A stretch of 64,000 bases of DNA from Nephrocerus scutellatus (lineage: Eukaryota > Arthropoda > Insecta > Diptera > Pipunculidae), in contig OX352761.1 of the NCBI GenBank assembly GCA_947095585.1, forward strand, positions 26,813,777 to 26,877,776, in the 5' to 3' direction. A model generated the notes under the pieces. That model did no database searches, was not told the DNA's origin, and worked only from the letters and a program-made list of their open reading frames with translations. The position numbers were made by a program, and so were the translations under genes. Positions 12,892 to 25,313 of the stretch are shown piece after piece; positions within the stretch are counted from its first letter, which is position 1; every line of letters starts with the position of its first letter.

Positions 12892-14060
12892 ACCGTTGTT
12901 GTTGGTGTTGTTAAATTATCATCAATATTGAGAAGAATTTTAATGCGCTGCTGTGCTAGGAGCTATGCTTAGGCCTGCCATCGTGGTCGTGGTCGTCGTC
13001 GTCGTCCTCATTAACATACTTCGAGGCAACTATTACAACTAACAACAATCCCACAACGTGTAAAATATAAGAATAAAATATAAATGTTAAGCGATAAAAC
13101 AGCAAACAAATAAATAGTAGAATACAAATAATAGATAAACAGCAAAAAAACAAAACACTAACACACAAACAAATACTCCCACACATCTCCTAAAACCCAA
13201 ACATTTTTAGTCAGTTTGATTTTAATTCGTAAAATCTTAAGACATGTATGTAATCCGCCCGCGTAATCAATGTTGGATAGAGACAGACAGAGAGAGAGAG
13301 AGAAAGGCCGACCGATCGTGGTAGCAGCAAACTCACTGGTCACAGAGAATCAAGAGCGTCAGCATCACCTCCAACTAGTCATCATCGGTCGTCGGTGGTG
13401 TTCTTGTGGGAATCTTTTTCTTATAACAACAACAACAAACAAAAAGGCAAGTCGTTTTAAATTGTCAAAATGAAAGCATATTTATATATATTATATATAT
13501 AAAAAAAATTACTCAATCGGAAAATGTAGTAAATAATCGAAAGAGAGAAAGTAACAAGTTATAAATGTAAAAATAAAAACTAAAAATAATTAAAAAGTGT
13601 AAATGCAACTGAAAATTTAACAAAAAAAAAACCACAAACAATCTAGTTTAAATAAATTAATTAATTAAAGATAAAAAATAATAAACTGTTTATTGAAGAA
13701 ACCAGAACGACAAATGCAAAAACATTTTGTGTAATATAAATAATAATATAAACCTAAGCTGTTGCCGCTAGTTATTGAGCATGTGATTGATGATGATGAT
13801 GTGTGGTGAGTCTGTGGTGGTGTGGTAATCAGAAAAAGTAATTGGCCACTCTGCTGTGCTGCAGTCGCTGGTGGCCATAAAATAAAACCTTCAACTCACA
13901 GCTGAAGTAAAACGGCAAAAAGAAATTAAAAAAAAAAAACAGAATGACTTCTTTTTAAATGTTAACAGAGACAAAACAGAAAATAATCATTGCATAGATT
14001 ATTAAATTAAGTTATTTATAATTAAATAAAATGAATAAAAAATGCAAAAAATACTTATAT
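12892..14060 (+). other. pygopus 3'UTR and downstream region
   Basis: Several AATAAA hexamers (13072-13077 and others to about 13140) could end pygopus transcripts. The region also holds a GACAGACAGAGAGAGAGAG tract near 13280, a TA-rich microsatellite near 13480-13500 and a TGATGATGATG run near 13790. No second gene is supported; short frames here are low complexity. Confidence 0.5.
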
Positions 14061-14127
14061 TAATCAAATATTGATTATAAAAAATGACAATTTTCCTTTA
14101 TTGAAAAGAAAGAAAGAAAATATTGCA

Positions 14128-15560
14128 AATAATCATCATAATATTTGGCTGTACAACCGCGGTCCGGTCCTGGCCTCCCGCAGAAAGTCTCTCCACCGGT
14201 CCCTATTTCGAGCCGATGTCATCCAGTTTGGCATCCCCAAACTCTGGGCGTACTGGTCTACGCCATCCTTCCAGCGTAGGCTTGGTCGTCCTCGCTGTCG
14301 TGTTCCATAAATCCTACCGCAAAGGACTTTCCGAGAAGGATCCCTTTCGCTATAGAGTGTCCGGAATCGTCCTTCCTCACATACGGGGCCAACAATTCTC
14401 CGTAAGACTTTTCTCTCGAACGCGGCTAAGAGGTCAGGCTTTAGTAGAGTTTGTTGGTTTTAAGCAACCGTGTGCGTATTCCTGGTTCCATGCTGTTATC
14501 GGCTGCTACAGTTGATCCGAGGTAGTTAAGGATTGCACTACTCCAAATTCGCGCTCCACTATTTGAATTGAGGGACCAATGTTGGATGTTCTACTCGCAG
14601 ACGTGGCCACCATATACTTTGTTTTGCTCTCATTTATGTGCAGCCCCAGATTTGGTGCCGCCTGCTCGATCTGGATGAAAGCTTCCTGTACAGCTCTACG
14701 GTTTCTACCAACGATCTCAATATCATCTGCGTAAGCCAGTATCTGAATGGACTTATGATTGTTCCTCTCGCCGTTACGTCAGAGTCTAGGATCTCTTTCT
14801 CCAACGCCAGGTTGAAGAAAACGCAGGCCAGTCCATCCCCTTGTCGGAGCCCGTTATAAATGTTGAATTGGCTTGATAGTGATCCGGATATTTTTACTTG
14901 GCTTATAACACTGCTCATGGTCAACCTACCTAGTGTTGTCAGTTTATTTGGGATGCCAAATTCTCTCATGGCTTTATAAAGTTCTACTCTGGCTATGCTA
15001 TCATAGGCGGCATTAAAGTCTATAAAAAGATTGTGTAGTGAGTTTTGAAACTCACATTTTTTCCATCACCTGCCTAAGGGTGTAACTCTGATCAGTTGTT
15101 GATTTGCCTGGGATGAAGTCAGGGATGGACCAATGATGACTGATGTACTCACCAACGCTATACCTTGATAATTGAATGGCTGCATTCCCTTCTTGTTATT
15201 TCATGAATTGCTTGGTGTAATGTTCCTCCTATTTTTATCAGTTCCGTTGGGATCTGATCAGACGCCGGGGCCTTATTATTTTTGAGCCGATTTATCGCTC
15301 TGCTAACTTCGTCTATGCTTGGTGGCGGCAGCATAGTATGATCTTCGGTCATTGGTGGAGCCTCCAATTCCTCAGTTAACTGCCCATTACTCATGAACGT
15401 GCTCTTCCCATCGCTCTAAGATGCCTTTAAGATCGGTGATCAGATTACCCTCTTTATCCTTGCAGTATGTGCAGTGTATATTGCGTCATGCGCGCCCGCG
15501 CCTGGTGCGGTCCTTGCTCTCTGTACTGTTCTAGTTCACGGACGAGATTCTTCTCCCAGG
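14128..15560 (-). mobile_element. RTE/BovB-like retrotransposon, 3' half, degenerate
   Basis: Read on the - strand. The upstream part (15394-15158) encodes a typical region before the RT palm (VSRAINRLKNNKAPASDQIP, then TELIKIGG). The next part (14969-14634) carries an RT block with GLRQGDGLACVFFNLALEK, a hallmark of RTE-type reverse transcriptases. The last part (14310-14128) is the C-terminal tail and 3' end, ending in a TTATGATGATTATT tail. Frameshifts and a deletion between 14310 and 14634 make it non-functional. Related tails lie at 57033-57574 and, more diverged, at 52130-52420. Confidence 0.85.
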
Positions 15561-15751
15561 CTGAATTCTTTTACCGGTGAACTGTTTTTCATATCTTCGG
15601 AGCTCTTTCCATTCTACTAGATAGAACTCAGAGATGAGCGATAAAACTTATCGGTGACGAAAACATTTGCTTGAACACCTCAGGAACGTTTTCTGCTTGA
15701 CAATGTCTTACCTCTACTACTACCAGTAGTGCTCAAGGGAAATAGCCAGTA

Positions 15752-15990
15752 GGATACCACCTCTCCTTGAATTCAACCGCAATACTCGTGGCGCTCTAAA
15801 TGCTCATAATGCTGTCTGACAAACGTCCGAGACTAAAAAAGGCCAAGAGAAAGCTTCTCAATTCGGCTTTCGGATATGTCTTCAAATTGCAGGTCCCTTC
15901 CATTTGCGTGCAAAAATATAACTTGAGCATAACGGTCTGTTGCGCCAAACATTTTTAAGTGAGACGACAGCGGACGGATGAAGTTGATGT
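15752..15990 (+). mobile_element. SINE family S1, degenerate copy lacking a clear tRNA head
   Basis: Matches the body of the SINE at 31846-32132: CCACCTCTC, ACAAACGTCCGAGA, AAGCTTCTCAATTCG.CTTTCGGAT, AGGTCCC, GTGCAAAAATAT, and GGTCTGT..CGCC. The tRNA-like promoter is lost or unrecognisable. Confidence 0.7.
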
Positions 15991-16319
15991 GGATGCGCTC
16001 AGAAACTAGTGATGTCTTACTGAATGACTGCAACAATCTTGACCAGGTTTAGAACCCAAAAAATTGTATCTAAGTTGTCGTGTTCCTATTGGACAATTAT
16101 ATTATCTCAAGTAGAATTGAAGCCTCAGATTTTATAGCCGTGGCTATAGAACTTTTGGCTCTAGAACATTTTTAGGAGCGATTTTTTTTAGCATTGGGCC
16201 AACGTTTTGCAAGAGACAATGCCGTCCAATCAGTTCTTTCCTTTTATAAGGAAATTTACCGCATGTTGGTCATGATCGTGCGTACTTACTTACCAACTAG
16301 ATAGTCCCGGCAAGTATAT

Positions 16320-16745
16320 ATTTAGTTTTTAAATTCTCTACATTAAATTCGCGTGCCTGTGTGCATTTGTTTTTCCGATGACAAAACTTAGATTCCTCCG
16401 GACCTAGAGGTGCCCATATAAAGTTTCTAAAAACTAAACCGACTATCTTCAAATTTTATACACATGGGAAACACTTTTTGAAAAAAATTTTAAGTGATCG
16501 TGGTCGGGGGGTACCCATACAAATTTTATAAAAAAACAACCCGATTTTCTTCAAATTCAATACACATGTGTATCTCCTCTTGGCAACCTTTTTTTTGCAA
16601 AAATTTGGAAGTGATAATAACTTGATTTGTAAATATTCTCTTCGTAATTGTAGCGAAAGTAGATTGATATGTAGGAGCCTTTCCTTTTTTCTAAGCTGGA
16701 AGCTCCGCATTCCAACCTAGTTTGCGAATTGAAAAACACTTAATT
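16320..16745 (-). repeat. Mobile minisatellite family R1, copy 1
   Basis: Starts with the family end TAAATTCTCTACATTAAATTC and continues with units of about 120 bp containing CCCGATTTTCTTCAAATT, CACATGTGTATCTCC and GGGGTACCCATACAAATTTTA. The orientation is opposite to the large array at 19440-20830. Confidence 0.75.
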
Positions 16746-16922
16746 TTTTTTTTAACTCGTTAAATAAGGTGGTAATAGTTGGCATTATAAGTAGACCAAA
16801 TGATGTTACAATATTCCAAGATGATGATCATGAAAAGAGGTATCTACCAATAGCACTGCGACCCATATCGATCTATTGCGCTCCCTACTAGCTACTGCTA
16901 TGGAGACAGTGCATGCACGTCC

Positions 16923-17549
16923 CTATAACACCCCCTCCATACCAATGGCTCTTATGAACTTAATGATATGATATGGGTTCAGTGAATGCCGTGCAGATTC
17001 CGAGATTGCGTGAGTACCCATGTGATCTCTCCTCTGTCGGATCATTGCTGCGCATTCATTGAAAAGGTGCCACGGGGCTTCCTCCGCTTCCCCACGAAGC
17101 CTGCAGCTGCCATCGTCTAATAGTTTTAATTTCCCCTTCAGTATACAATGTCCTATTAGGAAACCCCTAATGATTCTTAATTTAATATTTACTAAGTCCC
17201 AATATCGAGCCAGAGCCCTTTGGGCCATAGTTCCCTTTCTTTAGCTTCGCCCTACAATCCTCCACCAGTCTTGAAGGGATGTGGAATACATCTAGGGTTT
17301 TTAGCGCAGCTTGGCTGTCACCGTACTTGGTTATTGGCACAGGGACTCCCGAACCCGTGCCTTCTGCTTTCTTTGACCATCCGTATACCACTTTATGGGC
17401 CCCGGATGTATCCGATATACAGTTTCAGATCTGAATTCCTTCATGGTGCTCATCTTGACTTTAAAGTTTTTCTTGAATTTAAGCTTTTGCGCCATGTTAT
17501 CACAAGGCATGCTGGCTAATATATTTAACACTTTTATTTCTAATTGCAA
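16923..17549 (-). pseudogene. Non-LTR element fragment: RNase H and C-terminal domain
   Basis: Minus-strand frames encode a retroelement RNase H (IKWYTDGQ with the first catalytic Asp; then YGDSQAALKTLD) followed by the conserved post-RNase H tail (RIIRGFLIGHCILKGKL, then SCRLRGEAEEAPWHLFNEC). Frameshifts separate the pieces at about 17390 and 17228. This arrangement is found in I/Loa/R1-group elements carrying RNase H. The reverse transcriptase is not adjacent. Confidence 0.8.
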
Positions 17550-17639
17550 TTAAAGACAACCTATCCTTGACTCTAGAAAACTAAAGCTTCACATCATCAA
17601 TGCATATAACAAACATTTAACATCTTGAATGAAAAGTGG

Positions 17640-17950
17640 TTAGTTATTTATAAATAATATAAGAAGGCACCTAGATGGCTTTCTTGTGGGACATCAGAGA
17701 TCGAGTAGGTTATTTTAGAATAATCCGAGCCAATTTTAACTACTTGCGTCCTGTCTGATAAGTAGTTAGAACATTTTCATGAAAGCACATTAACCTCATT
17801 TTCTTAATTAAATTAACGTCTTGGACTCGATCAAAAGCTTTCGAGAAGTCAGTGTAAACAGCATCAACCTGGTAGTTGTTTTCAAACTCTGATAAACAGT
17901 AATTGGAGAATAAGGCTAGATTGGATCCAGTTGATTGGCCTCCTACGCAT
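17640..17950 (-). pseudogene. Reverse transcriptase fragment, Jockey/CR1 type
   Basis: Translated on the - strand, the segment reads VDAVYTDFSKAFDRVQDV, which is the RT palm motif with the first catalytic Asp, followed by TYQTGRK and ITYSISDVPQESHLG, a decayed form of the V-P-Q-G-S-LGP block. It is a short remnant with altered key residues. Confidence 0.75.
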
Positions 17951-18254
17951 TTAATTTAACATACATTCTACACCGCTGAAGACATGTTTCCATCACCTGC
18001 CTAAGAGAGATTGTCTCGAGTTCCGAAACACTAGACCGTTAGCTCCCTAAAAGTAGCGGAAAGTACTAGGACGCCACTTCGGTGGTCCTAGGCAACTTGG
18101 AAACTCCCTATGGTAGAGAGTGGGTAACGCTAACGCACAAGTGAACCGAATGGCTGGCGGAATAAGCAAACAAGCTAGCGTTGCTGGCCCAGTGCATGAA
18201 CTTGTCCTTGGGTTTGAGAAAATCACCCTAAAGGCAGATTAACTGCAACGGCAA

Positions 18255-19300
18255 GGAAGTCTGGTGGCGCACGAATGCTTCGACTTAACATCACAATTTT
18301 AGGATTAAGTGAAACCAAATGGAGAGTTAAGGCTGAATATAGCGCAGAATCGGTACTGACGAGAATGTTGTACTCTGGCGAAGATGAGACAGACCGAGTT
18401 CCAAGACATGCGGACTAGGGAAGCAAACAAAAGTCTTATATCATGGGAACCGATAGCATCGAGGCTAATGACGGCGAGGTTTAGCTCCAAAATTCGCATG
18501 GTGCCCATTATTCAATGCTACGCCTCAACGAACGAAGCAACAATTTATGTAAAAAGCTTAAATATAAATTTTCATCCCCACCAGTTCAGCCGTCTGGGCT
18601 GTAGAGTGGAGATAGACAAAGAGATGAGTAGAGCTCTTTCTATACTCATTTGTCAACTTGCGATTAGAGGATCCTTATTTCCACACAAAATTACCTGGGA
18701 ATCTAGTGATGGTCGAATCAAAAATCAAATCGACCACTTCATCATACAGTAGAGATGGAGATAATCACTGTGTGATGTTCGAAATGAAAGAGTGACAGAC
18801 GCAGTTAGTGATCATCTCTTGCTGTTGGTTGGCTGCTGTCCAGCGTCGCTCAAAAGGTACATTAAGGAGGCTATCTTTCAATAAAAACGTTCTAAGTGAC
18901 TCAAATGTACGCCTGGATGTGAACATCAGAATAAATAATGCTTGTTGTGCATTTGGAACCCTATCTCATGTATGGAGTTCCAGTGAAACATCATTACTCA
19001 CCAAGTTGAGACTCTTCGAATCCAACGTATAATCAGTCCTATTATACGCCTGTGAAATATGAAAGTGCTCTGCCAACATCTCGAGCAGCTTACAGGCTTT
19101 CGTTAATCGGTGTCTGTGGTATATATTTTGAAGATCTGTTGGCCACAAACCATAGCAAAGTGGATGCAAGGAAAATGGCGTTGAATTGGAGGAAGCTAGG
19201 TCTCAGAATATTCGTACGTGGCCACAGCTTAAGCCCCTTGCGGCGAATCGGACAGATGGAGTTGAAATGCTGGTTTAGCGGTCAGAAATAGACAGAGTAT
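18255..19300 (+). pseudogene. RTE-like element remnant: endonuclease plus C-terminal end
   Basis: Plus-strand frames give a degenerate endonuclease/exonuclease/phosphatase domain (ITILGLSETKWR, IIQCYASTNEA, then PHKITWESSDGRIKNQIDH) and, directly after, the far C-terminal end (INNACCAFGTLSHVWSSSET, TKLRLFESNV). The whole reverse transcriptase is missing between about 18860 and 18890, so this is an internally deleted copy. Confidence 0.8.
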
Positions 19301-19379
19301 AACTTTATAAAGCCATGAGAAAATTTAGCATAGCTTCAAATAAACTGACACTATTCTGTTTTTTCGTTCTTAATATTTA

Positions 19380-20830
19380 TGTATTAGTTTTCTTTTAAAT
19401 TTATTTTACAATATATAAAAAAAACAACCCATAAAAATTAAAATTTTTCATGTAAATTCTCTAATAGGAGATGGGTATGTGTTAAAATTAAAAGAAAATC
19501 GGGATAATTTTTAAAAAATTTACATGGACACCACACGAGTCTCAGGGCCCTATCACTCCAAAAATTTACAAAAAGATATGTCCATCACTGATACACATGT
19601 GTTAAAAATTTGAAGAAAATCGAGCTAATTTTTAAAAAATTTATATGGGCACCCCTTGGGCCATGGGACAGAGGTGTATAAAATTTGAAGAAAATCGGGT
19701 TAGTTTTTTGAAAAAATTTTATGGGGCCCCACGACCCTGGCCACCATAATTTTTGCAAAAAATGTTGTCCATCGGAGATTCACACGTATGTAAAATTTAA
19801 AAAAAATCGGGTTATTTTTTTTAAAAAAAATTTGGGGCTCAGGGCCTCCAAAAATGTTACAAAAAGTGTTTTTCATCGGAAATAGGTACGTATATAAAAT
19901 TTGAAAAAAATCGGGTTTAATTTTTTTTTAGTTTTGGGGCCCCACGACCCCGGGGCCCGGAGTCTCCAAAATTTTTACAAAAAGTGTTGCCTATCAGAGA
20001 TACACGCGTATATAAAATTTAAAGAAAATCGGGTTATTTTTTTTAAAAATTATATGGGGCCCGGGGTCCCAAAATTTGTACAACAAATGTTGTCTATCAG
20101 AGATACATTCGTATATAAAATGTGAAGAAAATCGGGTTATTTTTTTAAAATAATTTATGGGGTCCCACGAAACTGGGGCCCGGGGTCTCCTAAATTTTTA
20201 CAAAAAGTGTTGTCTATCAGAGATAAATTCGTATATAAAAGTTGAAGAAATCAGGTTTTTTTTTTTTAATTTTTATGGGGCCTCACAAACCCCGGTTCCG
20301 GGGTCTCCAAAATTTTTACAAGAAGTGTTGTCTATTAGAGATACATGCGTTTATAAAATTTGAAGAAAATCGGGTTATTTTTTTTTTAAATTTTTATGGG
20401 GCCCCACGAACCCGGGGCCCGGGATCTCCAAAATTTTTACAAAAAGTGTTGTCCATCAGATATACATGCGTATATAAAATTTGAAGAAAATCGGGTTATT
20501 TTTTTTAAAAAAATTTATGGGGTCCCACGAACCCGGGGCCTCCAACATTTTTACAAAAAGTGTTGTCTATCAGAGATACACATGTGCATAAAATTTGAAG
20601 AAAATCGAGTAAAATTTTGTAAAATATTTGTATGGGAGCCCCCCGACCCCGGTGCCCGAGGGTCCTCAAATTTTAATAGATAGTGTTGTCTCTGGAAATA
20701 CACATGTGTGCAAAATTTTAATAAAATCGGGCTTTGGGAAGTGGATTAAAAATTGATCGCAAGATTCCACGACAGACGACCGACGACCGACCCACGGGCA
20801 AGTGAAGTTAATATAGAGAATTTAAAAAAA
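19380..20830 (+). repeat. Mobile minisatellite R1, main array of about 12 units
   Basis: Roughly a dozen head-to-tail units of mostly 100-125 bp (one near 75). Each runs through GAAGAAAATCGGGTTATTTT, TTTATGGGGCCCCACGA, CCCGGGGTCTCCAAAATTTT, TACAAAAAGTGTTGTC and ATCAGAGATACACGCGTATA. The right flank ends GAAGTTAATATAGAGAATTT followed by poly-A; this is the reverse complement of the end seen at 16325, 54940 and 58893. Short frames across the array only reflect a unit length near a multiple of three. Confidence 0.9.
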
Positions 20831-20869
20831 AAAAAAAAATTCCTAACTCCTAAAACTCCTAAGAAGAGC

Positions 20870-23100
20870 ATAGATCGGAAACGACCTCCTTTCAGTGCCG
20901 TCTGTCTCTCTCCAGCTGTTTGACTTCACGCCATACACCTACTGTACGCGATTCTCGCTCGATTGATCTGCGCCACGTGTTCATTGGGCGTCCCGGGTTT
21001 CGTCTTCCTTGAGGGTTCCATTCAAAGGCCATTTTTGTAATGTCATTGTCCGGTTTCCGCAGGGTGTGCCCTACCCATTGTCATATCCTTCGCTTAATTT
21101 CAATATGGATTGGCTCGTTATTTGTCAGGGCAAGTAGATCCGAGTTTGAGATCGTGTTTGTCAAAAAGATGCCACAGATTCGTCGCAGACACTTGTTGAT
21201 AAATACTTGTAATTTTTGAGAAATGGTTGTTGTTACTTTCCAAGTCTCGCAACCATATAAGAGGATCGTTTAAACACTGGAGTTAAACATATTTAGCTTG
21301 GTGCTCCTGGAGATGTTATGCGCTCGCCACACTTTGTACAGTGAGTAGAAAGCAGAGCGCGCCTTGTTTATGCGGGCTGTCACGTCTGATTTGGATCCGC
21401 CGTTCTTAGTAATTAGGCTCCCTAAGTAGCTAAATTTCTCCACGTCTTCAATGACTATCGTTGCATCGTTGGTGGTTATAAATAATTCGCGGGTATCGGT
21501 AGTTCCGATTCGCAACAACTTCGTCTTTGAGTAGTTAAGCCTTAAGCCAACCTGTTCAGCGTTATAAATCAACCACTCAAGCTTATGCGTCATATCGTCC
21601 AATCTGTGAGTCATCATGCTGATATCGTCAGCATAGTCAAGGTCGTTAAGCCTTTCGTTCAAGCGCCATTGAATAACGTTTAGTGCATCGATGTTGATTT
21701 GCGCCATAACTTGATCCAGGATCTCCGAAAAAAGGATAGATGAGAGGACACATCCTTGCCTAACTCCTTTGGATATGGTGAAATTGGCGCTGTTCTTGCC
21801 CTTATATCGAACGCTGCAAGCGGCATCTCTATATAATTCACGGATAAAGTTTACGATTGTGTCCGGAATTCCGAGATTTAGCAATGCTGTCCAAATAGCC
21901 TTTCTGGATATTTTATCGAAACCTCGTTCGAAATCGACAAAGAGGATGTACAAAAGTGAATTCTATTCAACTGACTGCTCGATGATAACTCGCAGTGTAT
22001 TAATGTGGTCTACGCATGATCTGTTTTTCCTAAAACCTGCTTGCTTTCTTCTCAAAAGTGTGTAAACAAACGGTGATATACGATTAAGAATAACAAATGC
22101 TACAATTTTTTCTATTGCATTTAACGGCGTTATGCCTCTCAAATGTTGCACTCGCTGAGATCAGCCTTCTTGGGTATTGTAATGATGACTCCCTCTTTCT
22201 ACGAGCTAGGGATTTTGCATGTTGCCCACGCATCACGTATAATTGGCTCAAGCACAGGTACAATAACAGGTATGCTGAATTTAAAAAGCTCGGCGGGCAG
22301 TTTATCAGCACCAGCAGCTTTATTATTTTTAAGTTGTTTAATTGCAGACTCTTATTTCATCTTGAGATGGTGGTGCAGTTGAGATGCTCCTTATACTCGT
22401 AGGGTTGCGACGTTCTGTTCTTGGAAGTGAGTTGATGTTTTCCTCAATTGTGTTATCATCATAGAACTCTTTCCAGCGTTGTAGTTGCTCTTGCTCGGTT
22501 AAGAGTAGGGCTCCGTTATGGTGTTTAATAGGAGGTATAGTTTTTGCGCTTTCACCATTAAGTCTACGGATTGCACTGTAGACCCCACGCCTATTACTAC
22601 ATCGAGCAGCCGTTTCTAACCATTCTTTTTACCCGTGCTTCGGCGCGGTTATATTACCTCTTCAGTTGTTCTTTTAGCCCCGATAAGCGATCATTTGTAA
22701 GCCGGATTCTAAGATTGCGTCGCTCCTCCATGCTCTTTGATTCCACGTATCACCCATTATCCATGGCTCTTTGTGATGTTGCACAAAGCCTAATGCAACT
22801 TCTGCGGCACCTTTAATTGCAGATTCGTTCGTATGCCGTAACCTAGACTAAATGCAGATTAAATTCATTCACCTTGGCGACATTTTGAAGTTTGCTGAGA
22901 TCGTATTTCCGCGCAATTCTATGTTGTTGTTGATTTGCAGCTGGCCGCAGTCTGATAATGCCAACCAGAAGATTGTGATCACTAAAGACAGCACCGCGAC
23001 GCGACGGGCTTTGACATCTAGTAAACAGCAAGCGAATCTTTTCCTGATTAAGATGTGATCAATCTGGTTACGTGTCACGCATTTTGTAGGTTGGACACGA
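20870..23100 (-). mobile_element. Non-LTR retrotransposon with endonuclease and RT, degenerate
   Basis: Minus strand, from right to left: the end of an endonuclease domain (TRNQIDHILIRKRFACCLLD, 23078-22843, one frameshift); a pre-RT region (22311-21963, HLRGITPLNAIEKIVAFVIL); and an RT palm of 227 codons (21953-21270) with LFVDFERGFDKISR, GVRQGCVLSSILFS and LDYADDISMM. The YADD catalytic motif is intact. The C-terminal tail continues to about 20880. Stop codons and frameshifts break the pieces apart. The 5' end is truncated. Confidence 0.88.
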
Positions 23101-23129
23101 TCAATGTTTTAAGCCAAGTTAAAATATAA

Positions 23130-23230
23130 AATATTGGAGATACACATGCTTGCAAAGTTTGAATAAAATCTGGTTAATTTTGAAAAAATGTGTATGGGAG
23201 TCCCTCGCCCTGAGGCCCGTTCACTTCCCT
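23130..23230 (+). repeat. Minisatellite R1, single partial unit
   Basis: One isolated unit with GGAGATACACATG, AATAAAATCTGGTTAATTTT, then GTATGGGAGTCCC, matching the array at 19440-20740. Confidence 0.65.
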
Positions 23231-23327
23231 GATCACTATTAAGACTATTTAGATTTGGAATCTGTATTTATACTTTTTAGTTCGTTTTAAAAACGTTTTA
23301 AATTAAAAATTTATTTTTATTCAAATA

Positions 23328-25140
23328 ACTAGCGGAAATACCCGGCGTTGCGCGGCTGCCCCATTCCACTGACCCCCACCAAGTTAACACCCTCCCACTG
23401 ACACTACATTCACTGACATACCGCCCACTGACCCCCAGCCCACGGACCTCTGACCTCAGATGACCACCCACTCACAGACCACCCCCACCCACTGAACTCG
23501 CACCAACCGATCACCTCACCAGCCCAGAAAACTATAGAATAAGTTTGAACGCGATTGGTTCATAAAAACATGCAATTTGTAGAAACAATAAAAAAAAATC
23601 TTATGGAGACCCTTTGACTCAGGAGTCTGACCACTTTCAAAATATGCCTATTAAGTGTCTTTTATGGTAGAAAACCCATATGCAAAGTTAGAACGCGATC
23701 GGCTGAAGGGTTTGGCAGTCTATACCGGACATACATACATATACACATACAAAGTTTCATTCCGAGGTGCTGACGGATATGGAGACGTCCCTCGCTTATG
23801 CTGACGACATTATGCTGTGCGTACACGGGAGTCGAGGAAATTCAGAGAAACTTGCAGACCAAATTCGATTAATATCAGCCATACTGCGAAATGTGGAAGC
23901 TTAAGATCAGCTATTCAAAATGCGAAGTTATACTGTTTCGCACTCCTCTAAGTCGCGGAAATCACGACTTTCGACGAAATTGGAAAAGCTTGCAGATAAC
24001 TGGGGCAAATGGCTTTCAAATTCCAACAAAGGCGGTAGTGCGGTATTTAGGTGTTTATTTGGATGCATTCTTGTATTACAATGAACACATAAATACCGCT
24101 GTAAAAAAGGGAAGAGCGGCTTTTATGGCTCTAAAAAATTTATTTTACTCACGTCATCTGAGATGGGAGTTGAAGGTCCTTTGTTACCAGGCGTTCGTAA
24201 GACCAATTTTAACGTATGCGTGTCCAATATGGTGGAACATCAGTCTCTCATACATGGAAAAAATCCGCGTCTTTGAGAGGAAATGCCTTAGAGCGTGTAC
24301 GAGCATGTATAGAAGCGAACATTCCGATTATAGACTTTATGTGTCGAATAAAAAAATCTTAGACGCTTCCGGAGTATCCAGAATCGATAATGTTATTCTG
24401 GATCTTACTAGGAACCATTTCGCTCGGTCAGCCTCTGTCGCAAATGACTTTATATCGGGAGCCTTTTACCATAATCCTCAGTACTTCGAGATTGCCCTGG
24501 AGAATGGATTGATACCACCAGAGGCGTTCTTGTACCTAGATGCATTGGGCCCGTAATCTACCATGTTGCTAGAAGAGCAACGGACAAACGCATCCGACAT
24601 GCATTAATGACTTTGGGTAATCGGGATGCTAACTGGAGATACTGCAGTAACATACCTGAACGCGACCGTGATAAAAGTAATGCAAATAGATACTGGTGGC
24701 TCGACTGGGGTGTGGCTGAAATTCAACCCTAATGATAAACGGGGGCAACGTCTCGGGTAGTCGGTACTATGGGTATTATGGAGTTGTCATATTGGCTATG
24801 ATACTGGTTGTGCTAGGGGCTTAGAACGCTGCCAACGAAATATTAGGAAACGTCGCTTTTTATGTATTTGTTTTTATTTTCTTGTTAACTAGTTTTAAGT
24901 AGTTTTAAGTATTTTAAGCAAATAAATTATAAAAATTATATAGCGATAAATATAAAACTTAATTTAGATATAGAATATAATGAGAACCAATCTGGTCATT
25001 TATAAAAATAAACTTATATAGCTTGTAAGTTTCATTATTTACTTACTAACCCTAGTATTAGAATTTAAATGGAATAATAAATAATTGATTTAAAAAGAAA
25101 AAACATACAAAGTTTCACTTTTATATACATATATAGATTA
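23328..25140 (+). mobile_element. Dispersed element with CCCGGCGTTGCGCGG head, split by an insertion
   Basis: Begins AGCGGAAATACCCGGCGTTG, a head motif seen in many invertebrate non-autonomous repeats. It continues through a C-rich CCCACTGACC core (23350-23520), then TTTGAACGCGATTGG and ACATACATACATATACAC. The tail ACATACAAAGTTTCA appears at 23745-23759 and again at 25103-25117, followed by CTTTTATATACATATATAG. The sequence between the two tail copies is a separate retrotransposon insertion. Assignment of the element class is uncertain. Confidence 0.65.
23760..25102 (+). mobile_element. Jockey-like retrotransposon, 5'-truncated, with 15-bp target duplication
   Basis: Starts inside the RT palm (SLAYADDIMLCVHG at about 23790) and continues as a 221-codon frame (23891-24556) with the post-palm region YLGVYLDAFLYYNEHI and the Jockey-type C-terminus (FVRPILTYACPIWW, VFERKCLRACTSMYR). 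A further 0.5 kb of 3' sequence runs to an A-rich tail. The insertion is flanked by ACATACAAAGTTTCA on both sides (23745-23759 and 25103-25117). The 5' truncation is typical of LINE insertion. The long open frame suggests a fairly recent copy. Confidence 0.88.
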
Positions 25141-25313
25141 TTTAAATTTTGTATCACTTTTACCTTACACATTTCCACCGGTAACAGCATAAATAAAACA
25201 AAATTCGTTGATTGCAATAATGCATTTGATGTATCTCATATTTCGAATAGCAAACAATAATTAAATAGCAAACTTTCAAATTTATGATAAACAAAAATAC
25301 CAAAATTATTAAT

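Noticed and set aside
19901..20683. Series of 68-95-codon frames with GPHEPGARDLQNFYKKCC-like repeats
   Set aside because: They come from the minisatellite R1 units (near multiples of three in length); many units have frameshifts and the family is non-coding elsewhere.
22097..22402. Plus-strand frames over the RT element at 20.9-23.1 kb
   Set aside because: Shadows of the - strand reverse transcriptase, whose motifs are clear.
23350..23520. CRISPR-like or satellite array in the CCCACTGACC tract
   Set aside because: Irregular short words without constant spacers; a eukaryotic low-complexity core of a dispersed element.
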